The notes beneath the pieces were generated by a model. It saw only the letters and a program-made list of their open reading frames with translations. It was not told where the DNA came from and did no database searches. A stretch of 64,000 nucleotides of DNA, taken from contig CBDFLT010000007.1 in the NCBI GenBank assembly GCA_965249225.1, positions 124,001 to 188,000 of the forward strand, read 5' to 3'. Shown here piece after piece: positions 9,180 to 18,167 of the stretch; the stretch's first letter is position 1; each line of letters opens with the position of its first letter. The DNA is from CBDFLT01 sp965249225. Lineage in GTDB: Bacteria > Chloroflexota > Dehalococcoidia > Lucifugimonadales > G963668185. The position numbers and the translations under genes are program-made.

Positions 9180-9559
9180 GTGATTGATCTTCATGCTACC
9201 AGGGAGACCGTTATAAACGCGTCGCCACAGGCCGTCTTTGACATCATAAGTGACCTGACACGGCACAAGGACCTGGCGGGCAGCGGAGAACTGGTCACCG
9301 TCCGAAAGTTGACCGAAGGGCCGACGGGTCTCGGTTCGATGATCGAGGCGGACGAGTCGATTCAACTGGGTGACCAGCACATGGAGTTTGCCGCTAAATC
9401 CGTGGTCGTTGGCTACGATGCCCCGAACAGCATGTCGTGGATTCCGGTGCCGCCCGTGAGGTGATGGGCGGTACAGAGGCCTACCAGCAGGCCCGAGGTG
9501 TCGACATCATCAACGGCATGGAGAAGACCCTCCAGAACCTCAAGCAGGCCGCTGAGTAA
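9180..9559 (+). pseudogene. SRPBCC (START-like) family protein, disrupted
   Basis: A GTG at 9180 with GGAGG 7 bases upstream opens about 95 codons of an SRPBCC fold (VINASPQAVFDIISDLTRH, GSMIEADESI, NSMSWIPVPPVR) and then stops at 9464. The family's C-terminal helix appears in another frame at 9464-9559 (ARGVDIINGMEKTLQNLKQ). The two parts total about 127 residues against about 150 expected. The middle strands are missing, so a deletion plus frameshift best explains it. A shortened functional protein from the first part is unlikely because the C-terminal helix closes the ligand cavity. Confidence 0.65.
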
Positions 9560-9661
9560 CGTACGGCCGCCGGGGTAGCCAGAACCGAGATCAGGAGCAC
9601 CACGGATGTTGTCGCCTGGGAGGTTCGATAAGCTCCTGACGATCCGCCGCATAGAAATGAC

Positions 9662-10117
9662 CTACGCCTCTTGCCGGCTGTGGTAGTCCTCGATACCGTC
9701 TTCCAGCGCGGTCCATGCCAGTAGAGCGCACTTGATTCGGACGGGGAATTTACGGACGCTCTCCAGCAGCCTGACGTCTCCCAGCTTTTCCAGTTCCTCT
9801 TCCGGGGGCTGGCCGCCGCTCATCATGTCCTCAAAGACCGAGACCAGGTGCTCGATCTCCTCCAACGTCTTTCCTTCCAGCAGCTCGGTGAGCATTGAGC
9901 GGGAGGCCTGGCTGATGGCGCACCCTTTGCTACCTCCGCCCACTCTGGAGACTCGCCCGGAGTCGAGGGCTATCTGGATGAGCGTTTCGTCGCCGCAGAA
10001 GGGGTTGACGCCCTCCACCACGATGTCGGCCTTCTGAAGCCGCTCCTGATTTCTGGGGCTCCTGGAGTGGTCCAGGATGATATCCAGGTAGAGGTCATCG
10101 AGTTCGTTCAGCGCCAT
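9662..10117 (-). CDS. sufU: SufU-like Fe-S assembly scaffold/zinc sulfurtransfer protein (second copy)
   Basis: The protein is 151 aa, NifU-N/SufU family. The three conserved Cys occur in NPFCGDE, SKGCAIS and RIKCALLAW, with the Asp after the first Cys also kept. In Gram-positive-type SUF systems SufU accepts persulfide from SufS. The gene overlaps the 3' end of sufS by 23 bases and is the last gene of the suf operon. A second sufU lies upstream of sufS; this copy differs in having a longer acidic loop (SGGQPPEEELEKLG). Confidence 0.9.
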   Translation of the reverse strand: MALNELDDLYLDIILDHSRSPRNQERLQKADIVVEGVNPFCGDETLIQIALDSGRVSRVGGGSKGCAISQASRSMLTELLEGKTLEEIEHLVSVFEDMMSGGQPPEEELEKLGDVRLLESVRKFPVRIKCALLAWTALEDGIEDYHSRQEA

Positions 10118-11351
10118 GCACGAAGTATCTCAAAGCCTTCTTGAGAGTGTCCACCAGCAGGTCCACTTCCTCCTCGGTGTTGTAGATGTAGAAGCTAGCC
10201 CTGGCCGTGGCGACGACGTCCAAGGTACGCATGAGGGGCATAGTACAGTGGTGTCCCGTGCGAATGGCGATGCCTTCCCTGTCCAGGAAGGTGCCGATGT
10301 CGTGTGGGTGAACGTCCGATGTGTGGAAAGAGACGATGCCGCCCCGTCTGTCGACATCTCTGGGCCCGAAGACGTCCAGCTCCTCTAGCTCCCGGAATCG
10401 GTCCAGCGCGTACGCGGTGATCTCCCTCTCGTGCTGGCGGACGTTGTCCATGCCGATGGTTTCGAGATAGTCGATGGCGGTCCCCAGTGCGATGGCGTCG
10501 CCGATGTTGGGCGTCCCTGCCTCAAATCGCAGCGGCAGGTCGTTCCAGGTCGCCCGGTCGAACCAGACCTCCAACACCATCTCGCCGCCACGGAGGAAGG
10601 GGTCCATATCTTCCAGCACGTCCCTTTTGACATATAGGACGCCTATGCCGGTGGGTCCAAGCATCTTGTGGCCCGAAAAGGCCAGGAAGTCGCAGTCCAG
10701 GTCATTTACGTCCACCGGCATGTGCGGAACGCTCTGCGCACCGTCCAGCAGCACGCTGGCTCCAACTGCCCGGGCCCGGGCAGTCAGGTCCTTCACGGGG
10801 TTGATGGTCCCCAGAGCGTTGGACACATGAGCTATAGCGAGCAGCTTGGTTTGCGGGGTGATGATCGAGTCGACGTCTTCCAGGTCGAGCGTCCCGTCTT
10901 CGGCCAGCGTCAGGAATTTCAGTGTGGCTCCGGTGTCTCTCGCCACCTTTTGCCAGGGCACGAGGTTGCTGTGGTGCTCCATCTGCGTCACGACGATCTC
11001 GTCGCCCTGTTGGATGTTTGCTTTGGCCCAGGTGTTCGCTACGAGGTTGATGCCCTCGGTGGTGTTTCGGGTCCAGATGACGGACTCTGGGTCGTCGGCG
11101 TTGATGAACTTCGTTACCTTGCGACGTGCCTCCTCGTACTTGTCCGTGGCCTCGATGCTGAGGGCATGGACGCCCCGGTGTACGTTGGAGTTGTACTCCT
11201 CGTAGTATCGGGTAAGCGCCTCGATTACGGCGCGGGGCTTCTGGGAGGTGGCGGCGTTGTCCAGATAAACCAGGGGTTTACCGTACACCTCCCTGGAGAG
11301 GATGGGGAAGTCCAGGCGAATTCTTTTTGTGTCTAGTATGTCGCTTCCCAT
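10095..11351 (-). CDS. sufS: SufS group II cysteine desulfurase
   Basis: The protein is 418 aa. This PLP enzyme removes sulfur from cysteine to feed SUF cluster assembly. The fold-type I signature is complete: YLDNAATSQKP near the N-terminus, HSNLVPW, the cofactor Lys in AFSGHKMLGPTGIG, and the persulfide Cys in IRTGHHCTMPLM. The N-terminal KTRIRLDFPIL-type motif and the overall length fit SufS rather than IscS/NifS. It lies between two sufU genes. Confidence 0.95.
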   Translation of the reverse strand: MGSDILDTKRIRLDFPILSREVYGKPLVYLDNAATSQKPRAVIEALTRYYEEYNSNVHRGVHALSIEATDKYEEARRKVTKFINADDPESVIWTRNTTEGINLVANTWAKANIQQGDEIVVTQMEHHSNLVPWQKVARDTGATLKFLTLAEDGTLDLEDVDSIITPQTKLLAIAHVSNALGTINPVKDLTARARAVGASVLLDGAQSVPHMPVDVNDLDCDFLAFSGHKMLGPTGIGVLYVKRDVLEDMDPFLRGGEMVLEVWFDRATWNDLPLRFEAGTPNIGDAIALGTAIDYLETIGMDNVRQHEREITAYALDRFRELEELDVFGPRDVDRRGGIVSFHTSDVHPHDIGTFLDREGIAIRTGHHCTMPLMRTLDVVATARASFYIYNTEEEVDLLVDTLKKALRYFVHGAERTR

Positions 11352-11423
11352 TTATCGGAATCCTGCTTTGTTCTTACGCTCGCACCCCACCCTGAGTGGG
11401 TGGGAAACGCCCTATGTGCGGCG

Positions 11424-11876
11424 CTACTCGGTGGTTATCGGTTCTTGTTTACTGGCCAGAGCGGCGCGGAGCGCATGCCACGACAGGCTGGCGCACTTCA
11501 CCCTTACGGGAAACCGGGCCACACCGGAGAGGACTTCCAGGTCGCCCAGTTCTTCGGAACCTAAGTCTCCGTCCGGGCCTCGCATCAGCATATCGTGGAA
11601 CGCCTCGAAGATGGCTTCAGCTTCCGTCTCGCTTTTGCCTTTTACGCTCTCGGTCATCAGGGATGCCGCAGCCCGAGAGATGGCGCAGCCCGAACCCTGA
11701 AAGCCTATGTCCGAGATTGTGCCATCCTCCACTTTCAGATACAACGCGATCTTGTCGCCGCAGAAAGGGTTGAATCCTTCGGCGGTCCGGTTGGCCCCCT
11801 CCACCTCGCGAAAGTTGCGAGGCTTACTGAAGTGGTCCATGACCAGTTCCTGGTATAGCTCGTTAAGCTCAGTCAT
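11424..11876 (-). CDS. sufU: SufU-like Fe-S assembly protein (first copy)
   Basis: The protein is 150 aa from the ATG at 11876 (MTELNELYQELVMDHF), the position where family homology begins. An in-frame ATG at 11945 would add 23 unrelated residues. Cys ligands are in NPFCGDK, GSGCAIS and RVKCASLSW. It precedes sufS in transcription order and has no clear ribosome-binding site. Together with the copy after sufS it makes two complete SufU proteins in one operon. Confidence 0.88.
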   Translation of the reverse strand: MTELNELYQELVMDHFSKPRNFREVEGANRTAEGFNPFCGDKIALYLKVEDGTISDIGFQGSGCAISRAAASLMTESVKGKSETEAEAIFEAFHDMLMRGPDGDLGSEELGDLEVLSGVARFPVRVKCASLSWHALRAALASKQEPITTE

Positions 11877-12001
11877 TACTCGTAGACCGTTGGTGATTCG
11901 CTGGATTGCCGGAGTTGGCGACGCCTGCATACTCGTGCCGGCCATTCTGAGGCTTTCGTCTCAGCTACGGCCTCCCCGTCGGACAATTCCAGGATATGCC
12001 A

Positions 12002-13351
12002 TTATCGCGCACCCCCGAACTCAGAGGTCGGTATCGACCCGGAGAAGGTGTTCTCCAGGTAGGTCCTGAGCGGTTCAAGGGACACGGACTCAATGATCTC
12101 GCTGGCGAACCCTTGAATTAACAGGGTGCGGGCCGTCTCCAGGTCCAGTCCCCTGCTTCGCATGTAGAACAGCGCGTCCTCGGCCAGCGCACCCGCCGTG
12201 GCCCCGTGGCCGCACTTCACGTCGTCGGCGTAGATCTCCAGGCTTGGCTTGGTGTCCACCTCGGCCCCGTGCGATAGGATAAGGTTGAGGTCTTTTTGAT
12301 ACGCGTTGGTCTTCTGGGCGTCCCGGTGGACAACGACCCTTCCGCTATATACCGCCCTGGACTTGCCGCCGAGAATGCCTTTGAAGTACTGGTCGCTGGT
12401 GCAGTGAGGCTTGAGGTGGTCCACGTTTATGTGGTTATCGATGTGCTGGCTGCCTACGGTCAAGTATAAGCCCTTCAGGTAGCAGAAGCTCCCCGGCGCG
12501 TCCAGCATCACGTGGAGATCGTTTCTGGCCAGGGCGGCGCCCTTTGCCAGCGACGTGGACGAAAATGTGCTGTCCTGCCCCTGGTATACTCGCGTGACCC
12601 CGACGTGATATGCCTGGGAGCTCTCCAACAAGTACCGGTAATGCTCAACTCGGGCCCCGTCGTCTACCGCTATCTCCGTCGTGGCGTTGGTGAAGTAGGA
12701 GGAGTCGGAAAGGCCTATGTAACCCTCCACCACCGTTACCTGGCTGTGTTTGCCCGCCACTATCAGCGTTCTGGGGTACGACGCGGTGGGCTGTCCTCCA
12801 TTGGTGGAGACGTAGACCAGGTGCAGCGGCGTCGGCAGCGTGTGGTTGTCTGATACGTGGACGAAAGCGCCGTCTTGTAGGAAGGCGGTGTTCAACGCGG
12901 TGAACGCGTCATCTTCGATTGGCGCGTGCTGGGCCAGGTGTTTCTTGACCGCGGCGCCGTTAGTCGCGATGGCCTCCGCCAGGTTCGTTACGCGGACGCC
13001 GTTGGCCGTGATGTGTGGAGTTGAGAGGGCCTTGGCGAATCGACCGTTCACGAAGACGAGAGTAATCCATCCGTCGTCCCATGGGGCCAGCTTCCTCAGC
13101 TCCGTCGCCTTTAGGCTTTCTGGGCCGGCGGCATGGGGATAGTGGAAGGTGGCCTTTGCGATGGGGCCAACGTTGGTGTACTTCCAATTCTCGTTGCCGC
13201 GCCTGGTGGTGGGGAAGCCCAGTTCGGAGAAGCGGGAAAAGGCGTGTCGGCGGACCTCGTCCAACCATGTCGGGCCGTTTTCGCGCAGGCTCCTGTCCAA
13301 AATCTGGAAGTCTGCCTGGTACTGCTCAAACCTCGTGGGGACTTGGGCCAT
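12002..13351 (-). CDS. sufD: SufD Fe-S assembly scaffold subunit
   Basis: The protein is about 449 aa and partners SufB and SufC in the SufBC2D scaffold. The N-terminus has the GNENWKYTNVGPIAKATF motif typical of SufD. The C-terminal half has the beta-helix core with QKDLNLILSHGAEVDTKPSLEIYADDVKC (read in parts), a GHGATAGAL motif with its conserved His, and RGLDLETARTLLIQGFASEI. I chose the ATG at 13351 because it lies 17 bases after the sufC stop; a longer frame starting at 13405 would overlap sufC with a basic unrelated leader. Confidence 0.93.
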   Translation of the reverse strand: MAQVPTRFEQYQADFQILDRSLRENGPTWLDEVRRHAFSRFSELGFPTTRRGNENWKYTNVGPIAKATFHYPHAAGPESLKATELRKLAPWDDGWITLVFVNGRFAKALSTPHITANGVRVTNLAEAIATNGAAVKKHLAQHAPIEDDAFTALNTAFLQDGAFVHVSDNHTLPTPLHLVYVSTNGGQPTASYPRTLIVAGKHSQVTVVEGYIGLSDSSYFTNATTEIAVDDGARVEHYRYLLESSQAYHVGVTRVYQGQDSTFSSTSLAKGAALARNDLHVMLDAPGSFCYLKGLYLTVGSQHIDNHINVDHLKPHCTSDQYFKGILGGKSRAVYSGRVVVHRDAQKTNAYQKDLNLILSHGAEVDTKPSLEIYADDVKCGHGATAGALAEDALFYMRSRGLDLETARTLLIQGFASEIIESVSLEPLRTYLENTFSGSIPTSEFGGAR

Positions 13352-13368
13352 ACGTCGGGCGTACCGTC

Positions 13369-14163
13369 CTACGCGCTCAGTTCGGCGCTGGCGGCGTGAG
13401 CCCAATCATAGCCCTTCTCCTCCACCTCACGGGCCAGCTCAGGGCCGCCCGACCTGATGATCCGTCCATCCACCAAAACGTGCACGTAGTCGGGGGTCAG
13501 ATAGTTGAGGATACGCTGGTAGTGGGTCACCAGGATCATGGCCCTGGAAGGGCCCCGCAGCTGGTTTACGGCATGGGCCACCGTCTTGAGCGCGTCGACG
13601 TCCAGGCCCGAATCGGTCTCGTCCAGTATGGCGAGTTTCGGGTCGAGTATGGCCAGTTGAAGTATCTCGCTGCGCTTCTTCTCGCCACCGGAGAACCCTT
13701 CGTTCACCGATCGCTTCATCAGCTCTGGAGAGATATCGACCAGCTTAATCTTCTCCTTGTACAGCTTGTCGAAATCGCGGACGCTCAACTCCTCTAGGCC
13801 GCGAGCGGCGCGGACCGCATCAACCGCGGACTTGAGGAACTGCCGGTTGCGGACTCCTGGGAGCTCGACGGGATACTGAAAGGCGAGGAAAATTCCGGCG
13901 AGGCCGCGCTGATCCGGAGTCTTTTCCAGCAGAGGCTCGCCCTGGTAGATTACCTCGCCTCCAGTGATCTTGTACTCGGGACGACCTGCAAGCACGTTTG
14001 CCAGCGTGCTCTTTCCGCTGCCGTTAGGTCCCATGATGGCATGAACCTCACCCATGTTAACGGTGAGGTTCACGCCCTTCAGTATCTCGGTGTCTCCGAT
14101 GGAAACGTGCAGGTTGCGCACTTCCAGCATCGTTCCGTTGCGGCTCATGGGAGCTGGGGACAT
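13369..14163 (-). CDS. sufC: SufC ABC-type ATPase of the SUF complex
   Basis: The protein is 264 aa and supplies ATP-driven conformational change to the SufBCD scaffold. It has Walker A GPNGSGKST, the Q-loop in LAFQYPVELPG, signature FSGGEKKR, Walker B LAILDETDSGLD and the switch His in LVTHYQR, with no membrane segments. The start ATG directly follows the sufB stop (TAGATG), with GAGGGG about 10 bases upstream. Internal Met codons at residues 6 and 12 are alternatives. Confidence 0.95.
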   Translation of the reverse strand: MSPAPMSRNGTMLEVRNLHVSIGDTEILKGVNLTVNMGEVHAIMGPNGSGKSTLANVLAGRPEYKITGGEVIYQGEPLLEKTPDQRGLAGIFLAFQYPVELPGVRNRQFLKSAVDAVRAARGLEELSVRDFDKLYKEKIKLVDISPELMKRSVNEGFSGGEKKRSEILQLAILDPKLAILDETDSGLDVDALKTVAHAVNQLRGPSRAMILVTHYQRILNYLTPDYVHVLVDGRIIRSGGPELAREVEEKGYDWAHAASAELSA

Positions 14164-15630
14164 CTAGCCGACAGCCCCTTCGAGGCTGACCTTGAGAAGT
14201 TGCGAGGCCTCCATGGCGAACTCGAAGGGTAGCTCCTGGAAGATGCCTTTACAGAACCCGTTGATGATCATGTGGTGGGCGTCCTCTTCCGAGATGCCCC
14301 GTTGCCTGATATAGAAGAGCTGGTCGTCGCTGACCTTGGACGTAGAGGCCTCATGCTCGATTCGCGCCGTCGGGTTCTTCACCTCAATGTAGGGGACGGT
14401 GTGGGCTCCGCATTTGTCGCCGATGAGCAGCGAGTCGCACTGCGTAAAGTTCTGCGCTCCGGTGGCCGACGGCAGTATTTTGACCTGTCCCCGGTAGGTG
14501 TTATTTCCATGTCCCGCGGAGATGCCCTTGGCCACGATGGTACTCTTGGTGTTCTTGCCAATGTGGGTCATCTTGGTCCCGGTGTCCGCCTGCTGGTGCC
14601 TGTTGACCAGCGCCACCGAGTAGAACTCGCCGGTGGAGTTGTCGCCTTGGAGGATCACGCTGGGGTATTTCCAGGTGATGGCCGAGCCGGTCTCCACCTG
14701 GGTCCATGAGATCTTGGAGTTGTTGCCCACGCACTTGCCGCGCTTGGTAACGAAGTTGAACACCCCGCCATTGCCTTCCTTGTCGCCGGGATACCAGTTC
14801 TGGAGCGTCGAGTACTTGATCTCAGCGTCCTCCAGTGCAACTAGTTCGACGACCGCCGCGTGGAGCTGGTGGCTTTTTCGCATCGGCGCGGTGCAGCCCT
14901 CCAGGTAGCTGACGTAGCTGCCCTTGTCGGCGATTATGAGGGTGCGCTCGAACTGCCCGGAGTCCTCCTGGTTGATGCGGAAGTACGTCATCAACTCCAT
15001 GGGACAGCGCACACCTGGGGGCACGTAGGCGAAGGACCCGTCACTGAAGACGGCTGAGTTTAGAGTCGCGAAGAAATTGTCGCTGTAGGGCACAATCGAG
15101 CCCAGGTACTTTTTGATCAGGTCCGGATGGTTCTCGACCGCCTCGCTGAATGAGCAGAAGACGATACCCATTTTGTCCAGCTGTTCCTTGTAGGTGGTGG
15201 CGACGGAGACGCTGTCGAACACGGCGTCCACCGCCACGCCAGCCAGCTTTGCGCGCTCGTGCAGTGGCACGCCCAGCTTGTCGAACGTCGCCAGGAGCTC
15301 GGGGTCCACCTCGTCCAGGCTCTTGGGCCTGTCCTTGCTGGAGATAGGCGAGGCGTAGTAGTAGATGTCCTGGTAGTCGATGGACGGAAATCGCACCATG
15401 GACCACCTGGGCTCCCGGTGCTTCTGCTTGAGCCAGTGCCGGTAGGCCCTGAGGCGCCACTCGAGCATGAACTCGGGCTCATTCTTTTTGGCCGAGATCA
15501 GGCGGACGATGTCCTCGTTCAGGCCCTTGGGGGCCAAGTCCGACTCGATCTCGGTGACGAACCCCCACTTGTAGTCCCGCTCGAGGTCCTCTGAGGTCGT
15601 AGTGCGTGAAATTACCTTTGGAGCAGTCAT
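14164..15630 (-). CDS. sufB: SufB Fe-S assembly scaffold subunit
   Basis: The protein is 488 aa and is the main scaffold on which clusters form. Family hallmarks are YKWGFVTEIESD near residue 20, VPPGVRCPMELMTYFRIN, the conserved Cys in SYLEGCTAP, GNNSKISWTQVETGSAITWKYPS (in parts), and HEASTSKVSDDQLFYIRQRGI. It is the promoter-proximal gene of a six-gene run on the minus strand, with a good promoter about 50-90 bases upstream. Confidence 0.96.
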   Translation of the reverse strand: MTAPKVISRTTTSEDLERDYKWGFVTEIESDLAPKGLNEDIVRLISAKKNEPEFMLEWRLRAYRHWLKQKHREPRWSMVRFPSIDYQDIYYYASPISSKDRPKSLDEVDPELLATFDKLGVPLHERAKLAGVAVDAVFDSVSVATTYKEQLDKMGIVFCSFSEAVENHPDLIKKYLGSIVPYSDNFFATLNSAVFSDGSFAYVPPGVRCPMELMTYFRINQEDSGQFERTLIIADKGSYVSYLEGCTAPMRKSHQLHAAVVELVALEDAEIKYSTLQNWYPGDKEGNGGVFNFVTKRGKCVGNNSKISWTQVETGSAITWKYPSVILQGDNSTGEFYSVALVNRHQQADTGTKMTHIGKNTKSTIVAKGISAGHGNNTYRGQVKILPSATGAQNFTQCDSLLIGDKCGAHTVPYIEVKNPTARIEHEASTSKVSDDQLFYIRQRGISEEDAHHMIINGFCKGIFQELPFEFAMEASQLLKVSLEGAVG

Positions 15631-15656
15631 AATCCCCGATTTTGTGGGCTGATTTC

Positions 15657-15687
15657 GCCGATGATTCGGCCAGAATCACTCGGTGAT
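15657..15687. promoter_or_regulatory. inverted repeats at the suf transcription start, candidate operator
   Basis: Two small perfect inverted repeats lie between the -10 element and sufB. ATCAC-TCG-GTGAT at 15675-15687 should overlap the transcription start. GCCGA-TGAT-TCGGC at 15657-15670 lies in the leader. Their position fits a repressor site or a leader hairpin. The regulator is not identified and no Rrf2-type gene is nearby. Confidence 0.4.
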
Positions 15688-15688
15688 A

Positions 15689-15718
15689 ATTCTAGCACCC
15701 GCCGTTATAGGGGGTCAA
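15689..15718 (-). promoter_or_regulatory. promoter of the suf operon
   Basis: On the minus strand TTGACC (15718-15713) is followed after 18 bases by TAGAAT (15694-15689), preceded by TGC, giving an extended -10. The predicted start is near 15683, about 50 bases before the sufB ATG. The hexamers match the sigma-70 consensus at 5 of 6 positions each. Confidence 0.65.
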
Positions 15719-15870
15719 GCGTTTCCACGCATTTTGACATAAAAAGTGATTAAACCGAATCTCTCCATCTTTTCGTAACCCATGGCCCCTCTTACGCGCC
15801 GCTAAGAGCTACCTCAGTATTCATCTTCAAGATGGCATTAACAAGCAGCTGGCAACGCAGTCTCGCGGCA

Positions 15871-16773
15871 TTATCCGCTGGGCCCCTCCACGAGGCACCG
15901 GATGACCTGCCTGGCCTCGTCCATATTTCCATCCACCGCGACCTTGACGCTCCCCCGGCCATAGATGGCGGTGGTCTTGCCCATCCGCTCGGGGTCCTCG
16001 GTCTCGACAGCCACCTTTGCTTCCCGATATGACAGCAGCCCCGGACTTATGGCGGCGGCTGCGGCCAGGGGATCGCAGAGGTTGTAGGTGTTGCGATCGG
16101 GGTCGGCCTCGAACCAGTTACTTAGGATCTTACTCGCCAGCCTCCCGCTGTCCGACGAGTCCGAGTACCATGGGGCCTCGGACCTGCTCTCGACGGCCTG
16201 ATTGCACACGTCCAGCCCTATTAACGTGACCGGAACGCCAGACTCGAAAACGACGCGTGCTGCGTGTGGATCGTTATAGGTATTGAACTCGGCGTGAGGG
16301 GTCACGTTGCCGGGAACCGCCAGGGCGCCACCCATTACCACGATCTCCTTTAACCAGTCGGTAACCCGCGGTTCCTGGTTCATCGCCCTTGCCAGGTTGG
16401 TAAGAGGGCCTAGGGCGATCACCGTCAGTCCACCACGAAGAGCCGAGGCCAGGCTGACGATGTGGTCCCAGGCGCGCACCCGAACCGATCGAATACGCGG
16501 CCGTGGCAGGCGGACGGTAAGACCGCCGGGGCCGTGGTAGTAGTATCCGTAGAGGAACTTGCCTTTCAGGGGCCTCGAAGCCCCTCTGGCCACCGGCACT
16601 TCCTGGTGACCAAGATACTCCAGCAGGCTTAACGTGTTGCGTGTCGTATGGGTCAGCGATGCATTGCCCCCGACGGTGGTCAGCCCCAATACCTCGAGCT
16701 CGGGGGAGTTCAGGGCCATCATAATAGCCAGGGCGTCGTCTGTGCCTGGATCGGTGTCGATTAGGACCTTCAA
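15871..16773 (-). CDS. inosine/uridine-preferring nucleoside hydrolase
   Basis: The protein is 300 aa. The N-terminal calcium-binding motif is DTDPGTDDALAI, and the rest of the active site is visible in VGGNASLTHTTRN, NLARAMNQEP, VMGGALAVPGNVTPHAEFN and the Asp of NTYNDPHAA. Enzymes of this family split ribonucleosides into base and ribose for salvage. It begins 13 bases after the epimerase gene and is the last gene of this minus-strand run. Confidence 0.93.
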   Translation of the reverse strand: MKVLIDTDPGTDDALAIMMALNSPELEVLGLTTVGGNASLTHTTRNTLSLLEYLGHQEVPVARGASRPLKGKFLYGYYYHGPGGLTVRLPRPRIRSVRVRAWDHIVSLASALRGGLTVIALGPLTNLARAMNQEPRVTDWLKEIVVMGGALAVPGNVTPHAEFNTYNDPHAARVVFESGVPVTLIGLDVCNQAVESRSEAPWYSDSSDSGRLASKILSNWFEADPDRNTYNLCDPLAAAAAISPGLLSYREAKVAVETEDPERMGKTTAIYGRGSVKVAVDGNMDEARQVIRCLVEGPSG

Positions 16774-16786
16774 TGTCCCATGTCCG

Positions 16787-17752
16787 CTACACCGCCGCTA
16801 ATGCCCGTTTCCGACGCGCAAACGACTCCCATGTGTCGCGAGAGGAGTATCGGAACGTCACACCCAGCTCGCGTCGAATCCTCTCCGTGCTCACCGTCCA
16901 TCGGTAGCGTATGAAGTCCAGACCCGGCGGAGGAGAATCCGACTGTAAGCGGAGAGCCCAGGTAACCCCGGTCACTGCATAGAGCAAAGGCGATGGGACC
17001 ATCAGGCACATGCGGCCCATGATCTTCGTCATTTCGCTCCAGTGGATCTCGCCTTCGCCCGCCAGGTTGTATAGTCCCGGCGTTCGATGGACCACACAGT
17101 GAGCCATGATGTCCACGAGGTCGTCTTCATGGAGGAGTTGAAGGGGAGGGTCGAACCCTCTGACACCGAGGAGGAGCGGCTTGGAGAAGGCTTGGGCGAT
17201 GAAATTATCGGCGTTGGGGCCTAGGACTGGGCACGCCCTCAGGACCGTGGTACTTAGAGAAGGGTTTCGCTCCGCATGGGTGGCTAGGGTTCGTTCGGTC
17301 TCGGCCTTTGCCTCACCGTACTGGAATCCCTTCACTGGCCTCACGGGTGACTCCTCGGTTAGCGTCGGCGGGTTGTCGGGGTGGGCGCCGTAGACCGTGG
17401 TGCTGCTGAGGTAAAGCACGTGACTCACTGGGCCGTCGGCGCACGCGGCGAATACTCTCTCCGCCGCCTCCACGTTGACGCGGTCGACTGACGCCCGATC
17501 GTGGCTCGGTTTCAGCGCAAACGCCAGATGCACGACCGAGTTGGCGCCGTGGTGGGATAGGAGATCCTCGATCGGCTCGGTAATGTCGTGGCGCTGGTAG
17601 ACGACCTTCGGGCCGTATGCCCGCCCAAGGGGGCGGATATCCAGCGCGAGGATATGCTCGACGGCCTCCTCATGTTCGAGGCGTTGGATCAGCCTCCCTC
17701 CGACGTATCCGGCGGCGCCGGTGACGGCGACCCTACGGGGCGCGTCACTCAT
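16787..17752 (-). CDS. NAD-dependent epimerase/dehydratase (extended SDR)
   Basis: The protein is 321 aa. It has the Rossmann motif TGAAGYVGGRL at residues 11-21, an Asp at the end of beta-2 (ALDIRP) favouring NAD(H), VVHLAFALKPSH, the catalytic Ser region YLSSTTVYG, and YGEAK as the YxxxK pair. The substrate cannot be read from sequence; nucleotide sugars are the common choice for the family. It overlaps the upstream small gene by 8 bases, so the two are probably co-translated. Confidence 0.85.
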   Translation of the reverse strand: MSDAPRRVAVTGAAGYVGGRLIQRLEHEEAVEHILALDIRPLGRAYGPKVVYQRHDITEPIEDLLSHHGANSVVHLAFALKPSHDRASVDRVNVEAAERVFAACADGPVSHVLYLSSTTVYGAHPDNPPTLTEESPVRPVKGFQYGEAKAETERTLATHAERNPSLSTTVLRACPVLGPNADNFIAQAFSKPLLLGVRGFDPPLQLLHEDDLVDIMAHCVVHRTPGLYNLAGEGEIHWSEMTKIMGRMCLMVPSPLLYAVTGVTWALRLQSDSPPPGLDFIRYRWTVSTERIRRELGVTFRYSSRDTWESFARRKRALAAV

Positions 17753-18116
17753 CGGCTACCACGTCGGTAAAGTCGAACTTGAGGGTGCCCAGGCCGGGCA
17801 CGACGAAGCCCATGCCAACCTTTCGAGGACCCGGCTCCAGGGTGAGGCCGGCGACTCGTATGGTGATCGCCTTGTTCATCGCCAGGGTGAAGGTGTTCTC
17901 TTTGCTCACCTCACTGAAGGGAGTCTCCTTGCCCTCCAGCACGAAGCGGGTGGACTCCAGGGGAATCTCGGTCCCGTCCAGCGTTAGGGGAAGTACCTCG
18001 TAGGCGTAGCCCGACCCCAGGGAGTTTTTTATTTGGAACTCAAACCCTTCGGAGGTGTTTCGCAGGCTCTGTTTTACATACAGCCGCCTTAATAGGAATC
18101 CGGGCACTGTGACCAC
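17745..18116 (-). CDS. conserved-looking small protein of unknown function
   Basis: The protein is 123 aa and unrecognised. It looks soluble, without signal or membrane segments, and reads as a beta-rich domain: IKNSLGSGYAYEVLPLTLDG, STRFVLEGKETPF, ITIRVAGLTLEPGPRKVGMGFVVPGLG. The start is GTG at 18116 with AGGAG about 10 bases upstream. It overlaps the epimerase gene by 8 bases. Codon usage and coupling argue that it is a real gene. Confidence 0.65.
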   Translation of the reverse strand: MVTVPGFLLRRLYVKQSLRNTSEGFEFQIKNSLGSGYAYEVLPLTLDGTEIPLESTRFVLEGKETPFSEVSKENTFTLAMNKAITIRVAGLTLEPGPRKVGMGFVVPGLGTLKFDFTDVVADE

Positions 18117-18167
18117 TATGTTGTGTCTCCTAGCCTTGGCCGGCTTTGTCCCAACCGACGGCGTCCG

